A DNA stretch of 64,000 nt from Undaria pinnatifida (taxonomy: Eukaryota; Sar; Phaeophyceae; Laminariales; Alariaceae), in the NCBI GenBank assembly GCA_012845835.1, contig JABAKD010000011.1:4820697-4884696 (forward strand), in the 5' to 3' direction. Below the pieces are notes generated by a model. That model did not search any database and was not told the DNA's origin. It worked only from the letters and a program-made list of their open reading frames with translations. Shown in pieces: positions 19,684-30,841 of this stretch. The first letter of the stretch is position 1. Every line of letters starts with the position of its first letter. The position numbers and the translations under genes were made by a program.

Positions 19684-20712
19684 ATGACTATTCGACCATT
19701 ATTACGCGGGTCAAATACGCACTGTTTTGGCCTCATTTCAGGCTTTTTTCCACGGGTATTATGCTCGTGTTGTGCCATTGTTACTTCTATTTATCATGTC
19801 GTTTTGCTTCGAACACTCCATTTTTTTGTGCTTGGAATTGTGCTTACAACCGGGGGGGGGCTGAATCCTGGATACAAATCGCTCTAATTCGTTCGTTTAA
19901 ATATTGCGTTTGGTGCTGTTGTTGCTAAATTGTTTCTCACCCTCATTTTGAGCGTGCTTGCTCGGCACGCCAACCTTATATGCTTAAAATCACTTTTTTG
20001 TGCGACCTATCATGCAAATAGCTAGTCGAATCGCGCTCGAGCATTGCAAATGTTTGCCGTATACGGAAGTATGCGAGAAAACCCAGGTCGGTCGAAACAA
20101 TTGTGAGCTTATTGGGTCAAAGCCTACCAGCAAATCACGAATAAGGGAATGGGGTCGGGGTTATCACGCCGTGCGGGGAGGTATCGACCCGGGAGATCAT
20201 CGTCATAGTTCCCGCGTTGTTGGAGCTGTAGAGATTCGGATGATTTCTGAACCGGGGATGGGGCCCTATTCCTCCCGTGTGCGACACAACTGCCCACCAT
20301 TGGTTGGTGAGAATCTATCCTTCTCCTAGGGTGGGGCGGCGCTGTGGAGCTCGAACCAATCGACGATTTTAGCCAACGGAGTCGAGACTTCTACACCGTT
20401 AGGGGCGGTGACGACCGGAGAGAAATCGGTTTTACTCCCCCGTTTGTCTAACTTTTAGATATACAGAATGACCTCTGGACCGGGATGGGACCCTATCGTC
20501 CCCGGGTGGAGCTGGCTCTATAATATACGAACCCCAGTCAATCAGAGATCGGCCGGTCGGTGGGGTTGGGGATTTCCACACTGTGGGGGAGATATCAATC
20601 CTGGTGGTATCCATCCGTGTTTGTTCCCTGGTTGTTGAGTTGTATATGTATGTGTGGATTGATTATGATCCTGGGATGGGACCCTATCGTCCCCAGATGA
20701 CGGTTACTTTTT
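19684..20712 (+). repeat. Diverged ~200-bp tandem array carrying GG-x-NPG codons
   Basis: Units share GGGATGGGACCCTATCGTCC (20482, 20672; a variant at 20257) and a GGGGGAGATATCAATCCTGG-type block (20585; variants near 20180 and 20405; an earlier relative near 19850). Translated, these give GGDINPGG and GGGLNPGYK. That recalls the 2A-like NPG motif seen at the N-terminus of some LINE ORFs, but the final Pro is missing, so function is doubtful. Confidence 0.45.
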
Positions 20713-21120
20713 GTACGATCCCCGGCCAATGAGTGACCAGCTATCAGATAACAGGCCATACCAGGTAGTATTTATGTATATATTTTTTCGTCTAGAACTC
20801 GAGCCTGAAATTCTTGAATGCCAAATTATTTGTTCAATGCTATCGCATACTACTAATACTCTATTTACCAGGTAACAACAAGTAGCCGCATTATTATTAA
20901 AATAGCATTCGAGTTTATGTACGATCCCTGGCCAATGAGTGACCAGCTATCAGATAACAGGCCATACCAGGTAGTATATATATATATTTATTTTCGTCTA
21001 AAACTCGAGCCTGAAATTCTTAACTGATAAATTATTTGTTCAGTGCTATCGCGTACTACTAATACTCTTCTACCAGGTAGCAACAAGTAGCAGCATTATT
21101 ATTAAAATAGCATTCGAGGA
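20713..21120 (+). repeat. 206-bp tandem duplication
   Basis: 20713-20918 and 20919-21117 are near-identical, both running GTACGATCCC.GGCCAATGAG to ATTAAAATAGCATTCGAG, with a (TA)n stretch of different length in each. Confidence 0.9.
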
Positions 21121-21499
21121 ATTGAATGACGAAGACAGCGACACCGTGTTTCACGCCTAGAATACCAGCAAGTTTCTCTCCACGACCAGACTATACGACA
21201 CAGACAGTCGGTCTGCGAGCCTCGGATCTAGATACTGTCATGCATGGTGTAGCAGAAGCTGGGTCAGTGCGCGCCTCTCAGTGGCTACGTAGAGAACATG
21301 CAGCATGCATGGCCACCCCCTTGCTGGCCCTGGATGCTCGGTTGAGTCAAAACATCAAGAAACGCACTCGAAACGTCTCTTTGTGGCCAGACTAGAGGGT
21401 CAGTCTGCGTGGGCTCGGATTTATCCTATCAAAATATTGTGATGAAGCTCAGAGTCGGATTCACGCAAGAAACGGCAGAAGTAAGTAGTCCACTGTTAG
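21121..21499. other. No gene recognised
   Basis: A plus-strand frame of 89 codons starts at 21126. It has no recognisable motif and no supporting context. Confidence 0.3.
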
Positions 21500-21690
21500 T
21501 ATATATCAGTCTCTTGGCATTACTTTACCTTCTACACGCGCACACTATGTGTTGCGCAGTAACGGTTTTTACTCTCATCTATCGGATATTGAATCGAACA
21601 AGTCAAAGCGATGCCCTGCCCTACCCGAAGCATGGGTGCCGGCGAATGCCGGCACCCATGCCGGCACCCATGCGGAGCCCTTGCAGTTGC
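21500..21690 (+). mobile_element. Repeat E, hairpin end only
   Basis: CTCTTGGCATTACTTTA, then GCCCTGCCCTACCCGAAGCA and a hairpin with arms GCATGGGTGCCGGC (one C-to-T versus the other copies, compensated in the partner arm). The right arm is repeated once more (about 21657-21672). Confidence 0.75.
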
Positions 21691-22564
21691 TATAATTAAA
21701 AGTTTGTCACTCTGGCAACATCCACAGGAGCCATATATTTTCAACAAGGAATAATAACACTCGTGTAAAGACGAGCGGCCGGTGCATCACGCAGCTTGCG
21801 AAGATGAGTATCGACCCTTGAACTTATCGAACTCACAACTAACGTTTTTAAAGCAGTCCTACTAAATACATTTATTACTAATATAAGTAGGGCATTGTTT
21901 GGGGTTTTCGAACTAGTTCTACCTTTCGGAGTGGTCCATGATATAACCTCGATATTAATATCTACAGCAGTCATATCCGCGACACTCCACATCCAATCTC
22001 CCATCCACCACCAAAGGCCGAAAGAGAACCCGCTCGTCGCAAGACAAATAATTATTAGAGCACACAAACGTTGGAGTGAAGCTACAGCAGCAGCTGGAGT
22101 ATGATGTGTGCGTCAACTGCCGTTGCTGTTGATGTTACCGTTGCTTTTGCAGCTGTTGTTGGTGTCGAAAAAACAGCAATACGAATCACTCGGCCTGGAG
22201 CAGGAGCCAACTACAGTGCGTCGAATTCAAGATCTGCTTGAGAGATGTGGCCCAAGATCGCCGCCAGTAATCCGTTTTTCCCGGAAAAGTCCCAAAAACA
22301 ACAAAACAAAATCGGGTCCACACACAACCGCCTAGGCAAAGCTTTTGGCTGGTATCTTTCGAAATTAAACTTGTATCGCTGAACATCGGCTTTCCACTAG
22401 CAACGAGTTGTATCGCATACAACAACCAATTACTTGTATGCCTGCCAAGAGTTGTATGACGCACGTGCTACGATAAGTGTACGAAGCACTTTCCGGCCAT
22501 TTTTTTTTTTTTTGAATGATGGCGGAAGCTTCCCAAGTTCATAACAAAGGAACTGGCCAAATGC
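21691..22564. other. No gene recognised; repeat C fragment at 21785-21850
   Basis: 21785-21850 keeps CACGCAGCTTGCGAAGATGA and GAACTCACAACT of repeat C in reverse. The rest holds short frames only. Confidence 0.4.
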
Positions 22565-22935
22565 CGTCCGAGATTGATTCCACGATAGCCGCCCCCCCCC
22601 CCCCCCACACACAAGCCGGTGCTCCGCCTCGAAATAGATGCGTGGGCAATGGTCAAATGACCAAGGCAAGCAACAAATGAGTACGCCCCCCACCCGAAGA
22701 AAAAACAGCGATCTTCTTTGACGAACGTTTCATGGCTGCTCGACTCGACACGACGAGGAAGGATGCTACATACGAAAAAAAATAGCTTCATATATATTCT
22801 TAGTTGCAAAGAACTACCGAACGACGACGTCGGGACGGCAAGGGGCGCCGTATTTGAGGAGATACGGCCGGGAGCTGGTTTCCAAAAACCGGCGATTGCA
22901 TCCTATAGAAAAGTTCCAGGGGGCCTACCGTGAAA
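22565..22935 (+). repeat. Repeat F, long copy
   Basis: GATTCCACGATAGCCGCCCC, GACGAACGTTTCATGGCTGC and GAGATACGGCCGGGAGCTGG match 46520-46745. An insert with GGTGCTCCGCCTCGAAATAG and AGGCAAGCAACAAATGAGTA (22618-22685) also occurs near 54178-54245. Confidence 0.75.
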
Positions 22936-23819
22936 CGATTCCGGGATGAAATATTCTCGGTTTGCAATACCGTATTTTTTTTCTTGTTCTATACTTGATC
23001 CATTCGACAGCCCATCGGGTTTCAAACTTCCGTTTTTCCTTTTAAAAGTCGTTTTTTTTCGGTGAGATACAGAGCTCCTTAACTAGCTACCCTTATAACC
23101 CTTTTTGGGGAGATTCAGACGAAAACAAAATTGACGGGGGGGGGGGGGGGAAACCCGACGATCACAGCATCGGTCGGTCACATAATTCAATTCGAGCTGC
23201 TGTTGGTGTAGAGGTGATGTGATCGAACTGCTGTAACGCGGGGGAGGAAGCTGTGAGAGGCAAAGCGTGAGGCATGACGAAAACTCGAATTGCCTCAAAA
23301 CCAAAAAAAAAAAAAAAACAGGACAACACGCTTGATAAGATCGCGCTCTCGTCGTTTTTTTTCGTCTGACTAAAGGGTACGGTGGTGGTAGTGGCGATAC
23401 CCTCTTTTCTCACTGACGGGTTTCCACCACTCGCCCGAGTGACTCTGCACCGCAGTGAAAAAAACGTTTTGGGCTTTGTTCGGCGCAGCATACCTCACAC
23501 ACACCATGGCGGCGTTCTATTCGCAAAACCCACACACGAAAGCTCGAGGCCGCGACGGAACAGTGGGGTCACCAGCGCGAGCGAGCCCGAGCCGCTGAAA
23601 GCAGGGGCTCCAAAAGCGAACCCCCTGACGTAGCCTTGCTCGTCTGCATACTATAATATCAAGATATAATCAATTCCCAAAAAGGTTGTGACCAACTCAG
23701 AACCCCCGAAACCCTTCCCTATATTTAGTAGTTGCATCGACTAATTTGTCCCCCAAAAACGGTTTGGTTTCCAGTTGCAGAGGGGTTACGTGAGGAGCCT
23801 CGGGGCAAAAAAAATACTA
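22936..23819. other. No gene recognised
   Basis: Contains poly-G (23139-23150) and poly-A tracts. 23420-23490 resembles the CGAGTGACTCTGCACC repeat also seen near 4640, 48970 and 51575. Confidence 0.35.
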
Positions 23820-23985
23820 GTGAAGCGGTCGTGTGGCCTACATAAGGCGGGATCGAGCTAAAATTGAAGGCTTGTACCGGGGGGGCGGGGGCGGGAAGAC
23901 ACCTGTTACCACGGTTTCTTATCCAGAGGGTCATTGAGGGTAAACGCTCTCTTTACGCATTGTACTGGAGAGTAAACGTGACACG
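23820..23985 (+). mobile_element. SINE-A body fragment
   Basis: AAAATTGAAGGCTTGTACCG, GGGAAGACACCTGTTACCAC, TTATCCAGAGGGTC and ACTGGAGAGTAAACGTGACA follow the same order as the SINE-A body at 34980-35200 and 59630-59735. The tRNA-like head is absent. Confidence 0.6.
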
Positions 23986-24029
23986 GTAAATATATACTCC
24001 GTATATATATATCAAGATGAGAAGGAACT

Positions 24030-24331
24030 TTGGCCCGCCCTATATCTTATTTTGTTTTTGTTTTTTGTTTTTGTTTTTGTTTTTGTTTATTTCGTATTTC
24101 TCTCTTCCAATGTATTTCTGTTGCTGACGTATGTATGTTGTGCCTGTCGTACCCAGTACTAGGGCATGACATTGCGTTGTCGAATGCATTACGATGCATT
24201 ATCTCTGTGTCGTGGCTTGTGACCACAGAGCTGATCTTTCTAGGGTGAAGAATCAGTACGGACACTGGGTGTGCTGGATGTCGACGAGTAGAAGAACGGT
24301 TTAATGTGAAGAACACACACACACACATATC
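24030..24331 (+). mobile_element. LINE 3' end with (AC)n tail, 5'-truncated
   Basis: The segment from the (TTTTTG)n tract to TTTAATGTGAAGAACACACA is almost identical to 28385-28660, with very few mismatches over about 280 bp. This implies recent insertion from one source family. It carries no RT. Confidence 0.85.
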
Positions 24332-25678
24332 GAGAGGCCCCCCTATTTGTATAGACTATGCAGTTAGTTGTGTTCAGAGTTGCAGTCGTGCCCACCAATT
24401 TTCAACCACTCTGTATCAAAGATGTCGGATTACGGTCTAGTTATGATCTGTCAAGGCGTATTTGGACTTATCATACTAGTTTTAGTGTTTGGAGTGGAGT
24501 TCCTTGACGGCTGTCCTTCCCGTCAAGGGCTTGCCCGACATGTTTGCCCTATATCGAGTGGCGGCGTTATTCTAGGCGCCTTATGATATTAGAGATGGTA
24601 CTCATTAAAGCGGTAATGGTGCAGCCATCTGGATAGCACATAATTTCTAGCAGTGCGTACATGCGGAAACATCATAGCATCATGCGTCTTATAGCATTGC
24701 TGCAGCAACTGGCCCCTTAGGCGATACCAGGGTACGTAGCTTGGTGATGGACCTGATACCAGTAACTGACACACAGCAGCAGCTTGCTTGCTATCATACG
24801 TGTTCTGCGCACGTATCATACGGAGACTTGATCGTGATCGTGACGGTTCCCTTGTGATCAGAGAAGAACAAAAACAAAAAACAGTACGATAAACAAAAAC
24901 AATTTGCCCTGTCGGGGTCTGGAAGACGTGGAGCTAGCTGGAGTTAGCAAGTTGGACAAAATAAAAGCGCGTCATGGAGCTTGGGTTATTTTATGATCAT
25001 GGGACGAGCGCATCACGCGCCCCGCCCCCATGCGGTCACTCCTCTACCCCTCCTTTTCTTCCGTCCCCCATCAGCTTAACCTGTTGGATACAGCGAATCA
25101 ATCACTGGCCTGGAGGCGCAGACAACAACATCTTCCCTCTTGTATTGAAGCTTTGACACCAGGCAAGTCCGTGACTTGCATTTAAGATTCTCGGTAACAT
25201 TCACCAGGTAGACATGCGTATTTGTCGGCCATCGGCAATCGAGTCTACCGAGCGCACACAGCAGCCACGAGCTGCACGAAGGTTACCGTAGGCCGGGGTA
25301 CTCTCAATTTTTTCACTGCCCGGTTTTCACCGTTTGCATTCGAGTAACTCTATTACTATACCTCGCGGAGAAAACAAAAAAACTTGAGGCTTTTTTTGGT
25401 AAGGCGCAGCGTTGTAGGCTTTCCATTCCATTTTTGGGGGATTCATATCGCGAACTTTTTAGCCTTACGGCCGTGAAGGAACGAAAAGGGGCTCGCCACA
25501 GCAAAAAGGAAAAGAGAAAGTAAACCCGCCTCATCTTTTTACCCCAGATAACTAGTACACACGATAACCACCACGCCCGACAACACCCAGGCCCTACTTC
25601 TACCTCTAACGTAGCTTCCGTCACTAGCACAACGAGTACGAAGGACCTCGGGTGTATCTAAGGTATACACCTACTCAC
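24332..25678. other. No gene recognised
   Basis: 25305-25430 weakly resembles the CGAGTGACTCT repeat. Minus-strand 25313-25630 is open for 105 codons next to the candidate exon at 25679-25793, but I find no splice acceptor that would tie it in. Confidence 0.3.
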
Positions 25679-25793
25679 TTCTGGAGCTGGTGTAAATGAG
25701 CGCCGTCTCCTTGATTTTGCTTTCCATTGCCCTCATCGCCCACTCCGGTCCGGCAGCGTACCGGAGAGCTCTGCGAGATCTGATACGGTAGCT
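25679..25793 (-). CDS. Probable exon of an unidentified gene
   Basis: On the minus strand, after the acceptor CAGCCAGCAG, 38 codons run to a textbook donor CCAGAA|GTGAGTAG (phase 1). The product reads SYRIRSRRALRYAAGPEWAM and RAMESKIKETALIYTSSR. Composition is like a globular, partly helical protein, not like the surrounding repeats. I do not recognise the family. A copy of the acceptor region lies just upstream at about 25885-25920, the same kind of exon-border duplication seen in the channel gene, which hints that it is a real exon. The flanking exons were not found. Confidence 0.35.
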
Positions 25794-26099
25794 CTGCTGG
25801 CTGGGCTGTCTACCCGCCTGCCGTTCGGTCAACAAAGAAAAAAGAGTGGGTTTGGGTCTGTGTAGGGGGGGGGGGGAGGGGGGTAGAGCTGTGCTGGCTG
25901 GGCCGTCTACCCGCCTGGCGTGACAACAACAAAAACGGTTTAGATGTGTGTGGGGAGGGGGGGTGAGGGGGGGGGGGCGAGTGTGATGGCGTTTTCTCTC
26001 GTTGGTCATGTGCCTTGCCCTGGATCAATATAACTGGGCAAGACAAGTCAGCTGGACCAGACAGGCACGAAAGGAAATACTCCGTATAACGTAAACAAG
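25794..26099. repeat. Duplicated acceptor border and G-rich tracts
   Basis: GCTGGCTGGGCCGTCTACCC near 25895 repeats GCTGGCTGGGCTGTCTACCC at 25796. G-runs separate the copies and continue to 25980. Confidence 0.7.
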
Positions 26100-26480
26100 G
26101 TTCTGAGGCTGACGCCGCCCGCTCAGTGAACCGAGTCCAAGACCTCGACAGCGCGATAACGGCCGACAGGACCACACGGAAAAAAGAAACGTTCTTGCAT
26201 TAAAACGGTAGCTCACCGGTAGTAGCAGCGATAGTTGCCAATAACCGCACAAGAAACGACGTCGAATCAGCGCGACGGTGGCCGACATAACCAAACGGAA
26301 AAACGACGTTTCGCATGAAGACGGTAGATAGCAACGTTTGGCATTCAAGACGGTAGTTCACCGGCAGTAGTAGCAGTAGTGGCCGATAGGACCACATATA
26401 TAAGAAACAACAACAAATTGATATTAACACGGCAGTTCCTTCCGACGCGGTGGATAATCGCGAAAAAACGGCCTTGAAGA
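26100..26480 (-). repeat. Diverged tandem repeat (~100-130 bp)
   Basis: Units share GCGA..GGCCGACA(G/T)(G/A)ACCA, AAACGGAAAAA-GA-CGTT and AAGACGGTAG(C/T)TCACCGG. Copies begin near 26152, 26270 and 26370 and decay outward. The minus-strand frames through it are shadows. Confidence 0.6.
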
Positions 26481-26957
26481 CAATGCGCCAAGAAACGCAT
26501 CAAACACGCCGCTAAATCGTAGCATATTATAGCAATGAATGAATATACGTACACATGAGTGATTAAACAATTACCCGAAAACCAAGCACTACATACTACG
26601 TACATTAGTAAATTGCGCAGCAGCAACAATAATAACGTATGTTGAGCGCTGGCTTGCCTTGCGAGGTGTGAACACGAACCACCCCTACTGCTTGCCGTAC
26701 GCTGCTGTTGCGGTGGCGATAAAACGCAATCATCATCAACAACAACAACAACGACCGCGTAGATTCTTTCGCGCATAAGCGATGTAAGACAAAAGTTACG
26801 TTGTGTGTCCTGAAATATTCACATGTGGATGTCGTACAACGAATATCTGGTAGATAAGCTACTTACCGTAGATGGTATAAATGTACGTGTTCTGAGGTGT
26901 TCTCTTCACATTAAAACGTCATTTCTACCCAACGACATTATTGCTACTATTATATCA
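26481..26957. other. No gene recognised
   Basis: Contains a short (AAC)n at 26737-26753. Open frames on the minus strand extend from the neighbouring repeat. Confidence 0.3.
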
Positions 26958-27240
26958 TGAAAATTAAAATACATTTTCCAGCGGTGAGATCTAATATTTT
27001 GTCGAAACTCATATTTGCAAGCTGTGTGTGATACTCCGATCGCGCGTATTACATATCTCTGTGTCGTAGCTTGTGACCACAGAGCTGATCTTTCTAGGGT
27101 GAAGAATCAGTACGGACACTGGGTGTGCTGGATGTCGACGAGTAGAAGAACGGTTTAATGTGAAGAACACACACACACATTACGGTTTGTGTGTCCTCAT
27201 TTTACATGGATATAGGTCGGCGACTCCCCTTGCAACTACT
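26958..27240 (+). repeat. Repeat C, interrupted host copy
   Basis: The left part runs to GATCGCGCGTATT at 27049, resumes at 27179 with ACGGTTTGTGTGTCCTCAT and continues to CCTTGCAACTAC at 27240. It appears to resume once more after the LINE with CAGTGTAGCTAT (about 28660). Two insertions of the same LINE family therefore lie in one repeat C copy. Confidence 0.75.
27050..27178 (+). mobile_element. LINE 3' tail inserted in repeat C
   Basis: CTCTGTGTCGTAGCTTGTGA to the GAACACACACACAC tail is identical in order to 24198-24330 and 28532-28658. Flanking ATTAC on both sides looks like a 5-bp target duplication. Confidence 0.8.
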
Positions 27241-28658
27241 TTCGTACCGTTCTCCTTCGGCCTGCCCCGTCCTTGGGGTGGGCCGAGGAAGCCCGCGAGG
27301 ACCTGCAGCGGTCTAGCGGCAGTCACACGGGCATCGAGCCTCGGGCTGGGTAGAGAGGGAACCTTGCGCGGTCTGGCTAGTGAACTGCTCACTCTAAGGA
27401 CCGCGTGGGGTGGTGGTGATGGGTTTTCTTTTTAACCCCGACGCCGAGGAGTTCATCCCCGGGGCAGGACGGGTACATCACCACAGCAGAGAGCGCAGCG
27501 TGGGCAGCTTGGGGAGTGGAGAGGCTGGCCACCGCGTGGGTACGCATGCACGACAGGAAGGATGGGAGTGTCGGCGTTGGCTGGGACGGCTGCACCCAGC
27601 CAGCGGAAACCAAGGCGCGAACCGGGCTACGAAACGGAGAGCCACAATCATCACATTAATAGAGAGAAAAAAGAAACAACAGAAACAGAAACGGAGGAGG
27701 GGACGAGCCTCTCGTCGGCTGGCTGAGAAAGCAGCACGCGAGACTCGTAAGAGACGGAAGGCGGCACTTGTGGCGGTAGCGACCTACAACGTGCGTACCC
27801 TGGCCGTAAAGGGGAAGAACGGGTATGGGCATGACGAGCGTGTACTGGCGAAAGGCCAGCAACTCGGCTGTGACTTCATTGGCCTGCAGGAAACTCGACG
27901 GCCCGGCAACACGAGATTCAGTGCAGCTGGATACCAAGTTTTTTGCTCAGGTATTTTGGCTTAATGAGAAGAACACAAAGGGGGGAGGGGGGGAAACAGG
28001 AGGAGTAGAAGGAAAGCCGTCCAAGGGAATGGGGGCAGGGGGGGCAACAGGAGGAATAGAAGGGAGACCGCGGTGGACGAAGGCAGGAAGGAGATGGCAG
28101 ACAGGGTAGCAAGGTACCAGGCCGACTAGTAGGTACATAGCACTTTTCGTCTTTTTCTGGGGTATTTTTTTCCCCTTTGTTCCCTCCTTCCGTGTCCAGG
28201 TTTTTGGCTCGTGTTCGGAGTATCTTATTTTGGTTTTACTTTACTTTATTTTATTTCATTTTATTATGTTTCTTTTCCGAGCTTTGGCTCTCCTTTCCGG
28301 CTGGGTTGTTTCTTCGATTTCCCCTTCATTTTGTTTGTTTCATTTTTTGTTTTATTTTTATCTTTGTTTTTATTTGTTTTCTTATTTTGTTTTTGTTTTT
28401 TGTTTTTGTTTTTGTTTTTGTTTATTTCGTATTTCTCTCTTCCAATGTATTTCTGTTGCTGACGTATGTATGTTGTGCCTGTCGTACCCAGTACTAGGGC
28501 ATGACATTGCGTTGTCGAATGCATTACGATGCATTATCTCTGTGTCGTAGCTTGTGACCACAGAGCTGATCTTTCTAGGGTGAAGAATCAGCACGGACAC
28601 TGGGTGTGCTGGATGTCGACGAGTAGAAGAACGGTTTAATGTGAAGAACACACACACA
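27241..28658 (+). mobile_element. LINE with endonuclease start joined to 3' end (internal deletion)
   Basis: After a GC-rich 5' region, the frame 27410-27964 (184 codons) has a basic Lys/Arg-rich stretch at residues 87-117. It then shows the start of an APE-type endonuclease at 121-181, with TYNVRT (catalytic Asn) and LQETR (catalytic Glu). The homology stops near 27950. After G-rich sequence, 28080-28130 matches the LINE ORF end and 3' start near 43185-43240 (ATGGCAGACAG, GCCGACTAGTAG). The 3' UTR ends in (AC)n. The rest of the endonuclease and all of the RT are missing, so it is non-autonomous. It inserted into repeat C. Confidence 0.75.
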
Positions 28659-29539
28659 GCAGTGTAGCTATTATGACATGCATAAAACGACATGCTATAT
28701 TTGTAGAAGTCTTTTTTCTTTAGAGTAAAATATGCGCAAAATCAATACGAAGGGCTTTACATACTCAATCGTACACAATGTATACTACGAAAGTAAAAAA
28801 AATGCGGGTGCACTGCTCCACTTACCTCGTACAAACGAAACGATTCACAACAAAGAAACGCGCAAATACAGTACATACCCACGGGTGCGACTCGCGCCGG
28901 TATGATGAGCTTCGTATATGCTCTGAAAATGGGTTGCCACGTGTTTACTTGCCGGGAATGCCTGCGAGTGTTGATCGACGACAACGCCCATGCTGCCTGC
29001 ACGTGGTCGGATGACAAACGTAACAATAACTAACTACGTAGTGATACACGCACGACAACGACAACGAGGCAGCTCTTGGGACCAATCTCACATTTTTGGG
29101 TGGTGGTGTAAATATGTCTCTAGAACGTGTGTGCGGTATGGTATGTAGCACTAACCTATGCTGTGTCCATTCCTATCGCCCACCCTCTGAACTCACGAAA
29201 AAAGGGCGCATGTTGGGAGGTCACGGCCAGGAGAGAAAAGCAGTTGTCGCCCCGGCAGCATAGAAAAGATGAAAGAATGTCGCGGGGTGTGCCCTATGTG
29301 GCCCTGTGAGTGATGGCTTAGGTCCACACCGATGAAGACACGAAGGAATTCCGATACGTGTATACGGTCACCTCGGGCGGGTCCAGCGAACGAATGAAAA
29401 CTCCATGAATTACGTCAGATACCTCTCGATTCATCCCCCTTGAAACAATTTGTGTCAGGAAGTTCTACATGTAATTTTCTCCAAAACAATGCTGTACGAT
29501 GCGATACGAAATTACAATCACTGGCACTGCTTCTGTGTC
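28659..29539. other. No gene recognised
   Basis: The first ~15 bp continue repeat C. The rest has only short frames. Confidence 0.35.
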
Positions 29540-29878
29540 GACCCATTTTTATTTTATTTATTTTTTTCGCACACTTTTACTGTCCAGCTTCCGGACAAAG
29601 CCGTGGTCACAGGTGTCGTCCCTTCTTCCCCCCAGCTCTTGCCTTCACAATTTTTATCGCGCATAGGGTTCAGCAATCCCACTGCTCGTCGATTGTTCAT
29701 CGAGTGTTGCTAACTCACGCTCTCGCGCTTTCCGCACGTCAATTTGTGCACAAGAAAAAGTCCCAACGAATTTATACGAGTATGCACTCGGCGGGGCTCG
29801 AACTCACGAAACTGATCTATACCAGGCTCGAGGATAACCTAATACGGCGTGCCACCGGGGCGACCGGCTATATTATTG
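29540..29878 (-). mobile_element. SINE-A, full-length copy
   Basis: Reading the minus strand: tRNA-like head with GGTGGCACGCCGTATTAGGT and GTGAGTTCGAGCCCCGCC (box B), body with GCGAGAGCGTGAGTTAGCAA and GCGCGATAAAAATTG, then GACCACGGCTTTGTCCGGAA and an A-rich tail (plus-strand T tract about 29545-29572). It matches 59451-59759 in order and spacing. Confidence 0.85.
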
Positions 29879-30841
29879 TTACTCGTGTCTCGTACCACTC
29901 TCTCCGTGGGTAGATACAAGCAACATTTTTCTTGAATACTAATCTCCAAAGGTTGCTTACATTTCCGGGCACAGCAGTGAGTGGTATACCTTGTTTCCTT
30001 TCGTACCCGTGAGATCGTTCTCGACCCACTACATACAGTTAGTAGTCGCGGTCCTTTCTCAGTGCGGTGCGTTGCCAGAAGACAAAACCGGGGCACTAAA
30101 GTAGCACTAAATTGGGACCCCCGAACTATCCCGGGACAGTAGTTCAGTACGGTTCTCGGTAGGACAAGGTCGTGACAAGCGATATTCACCGCACTAAACT
30201 GGGGTCCGGCATTAAAGGGTACCGCACTAACGCGGGACCACAGCTGTTTTCGTATCTCGTATACCTTGTTTCTTTTTTTTTTTTTTTTTTTTCTTATTTA
30301 AACCCGAAGGGTCAGTGTGAATGGTGAGAAAAAAAAACGTGTTACGTAATCGTATCAAGTAAGTTCTGTTTTACATTGCCCTCGGAACATGGTGTACCTG
30401 GTATATGATAAATGGATAGATGGATAGATGTACAGCTCCAGAGTGCCTATACAGTTTCGAAAATATTCCCGCAGGGCTAAAGCTGCTCCCCAGGTAAATC
30501 AAGTAGGTACGACATCATATCAGAACCTGCCGAACGTTTTGTTTTGTTGGGACCATAGCTGTTGCAAGACAAGATCAAGACGTAATTCCGTCAATAGTAG
30601 TGCGGCAGCAGCACACACAAGTGTAGCGTGGCAGCACACGCACCTAGACACCGAGTAGACTGGTGGCATAAAGCGTCAGCGTTGGTGGTGGTACAAGTTG
30701 TAGGAGTCGTGTAAGTTTTTTCTGCAGTGAGTGGATAATAATATCCATGTCACCTAACACACCGCTAATAATGTCTGGTTTGCTGCAGGCTTGACGTTCA
30801 TTATTTCTACTGATTGATGAGGTTTTGACTCATGACAACTT
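29879..30841. other. No gene recognised
   Basis: GCACTAAA-TGGG-CC motifs recur at 30090-30240, and poly-T lies at 30272-30290. No other feature is supported. Confidence 0.35.

Noticed and set aside
27410-27964. Host gene encoding an exonuclease/endonuclease
   Set aside because: The EN fragment is joined to a LINE 3' end and (AC)n tail and lies inside repeat C; it is a transposon.
28177-28550. Hydrophobic Phe/Leu-rich membrane protein
   Set aside because: It is the T-rich LINE 3' UTR, near-identical to 24.05-24.3 kb.
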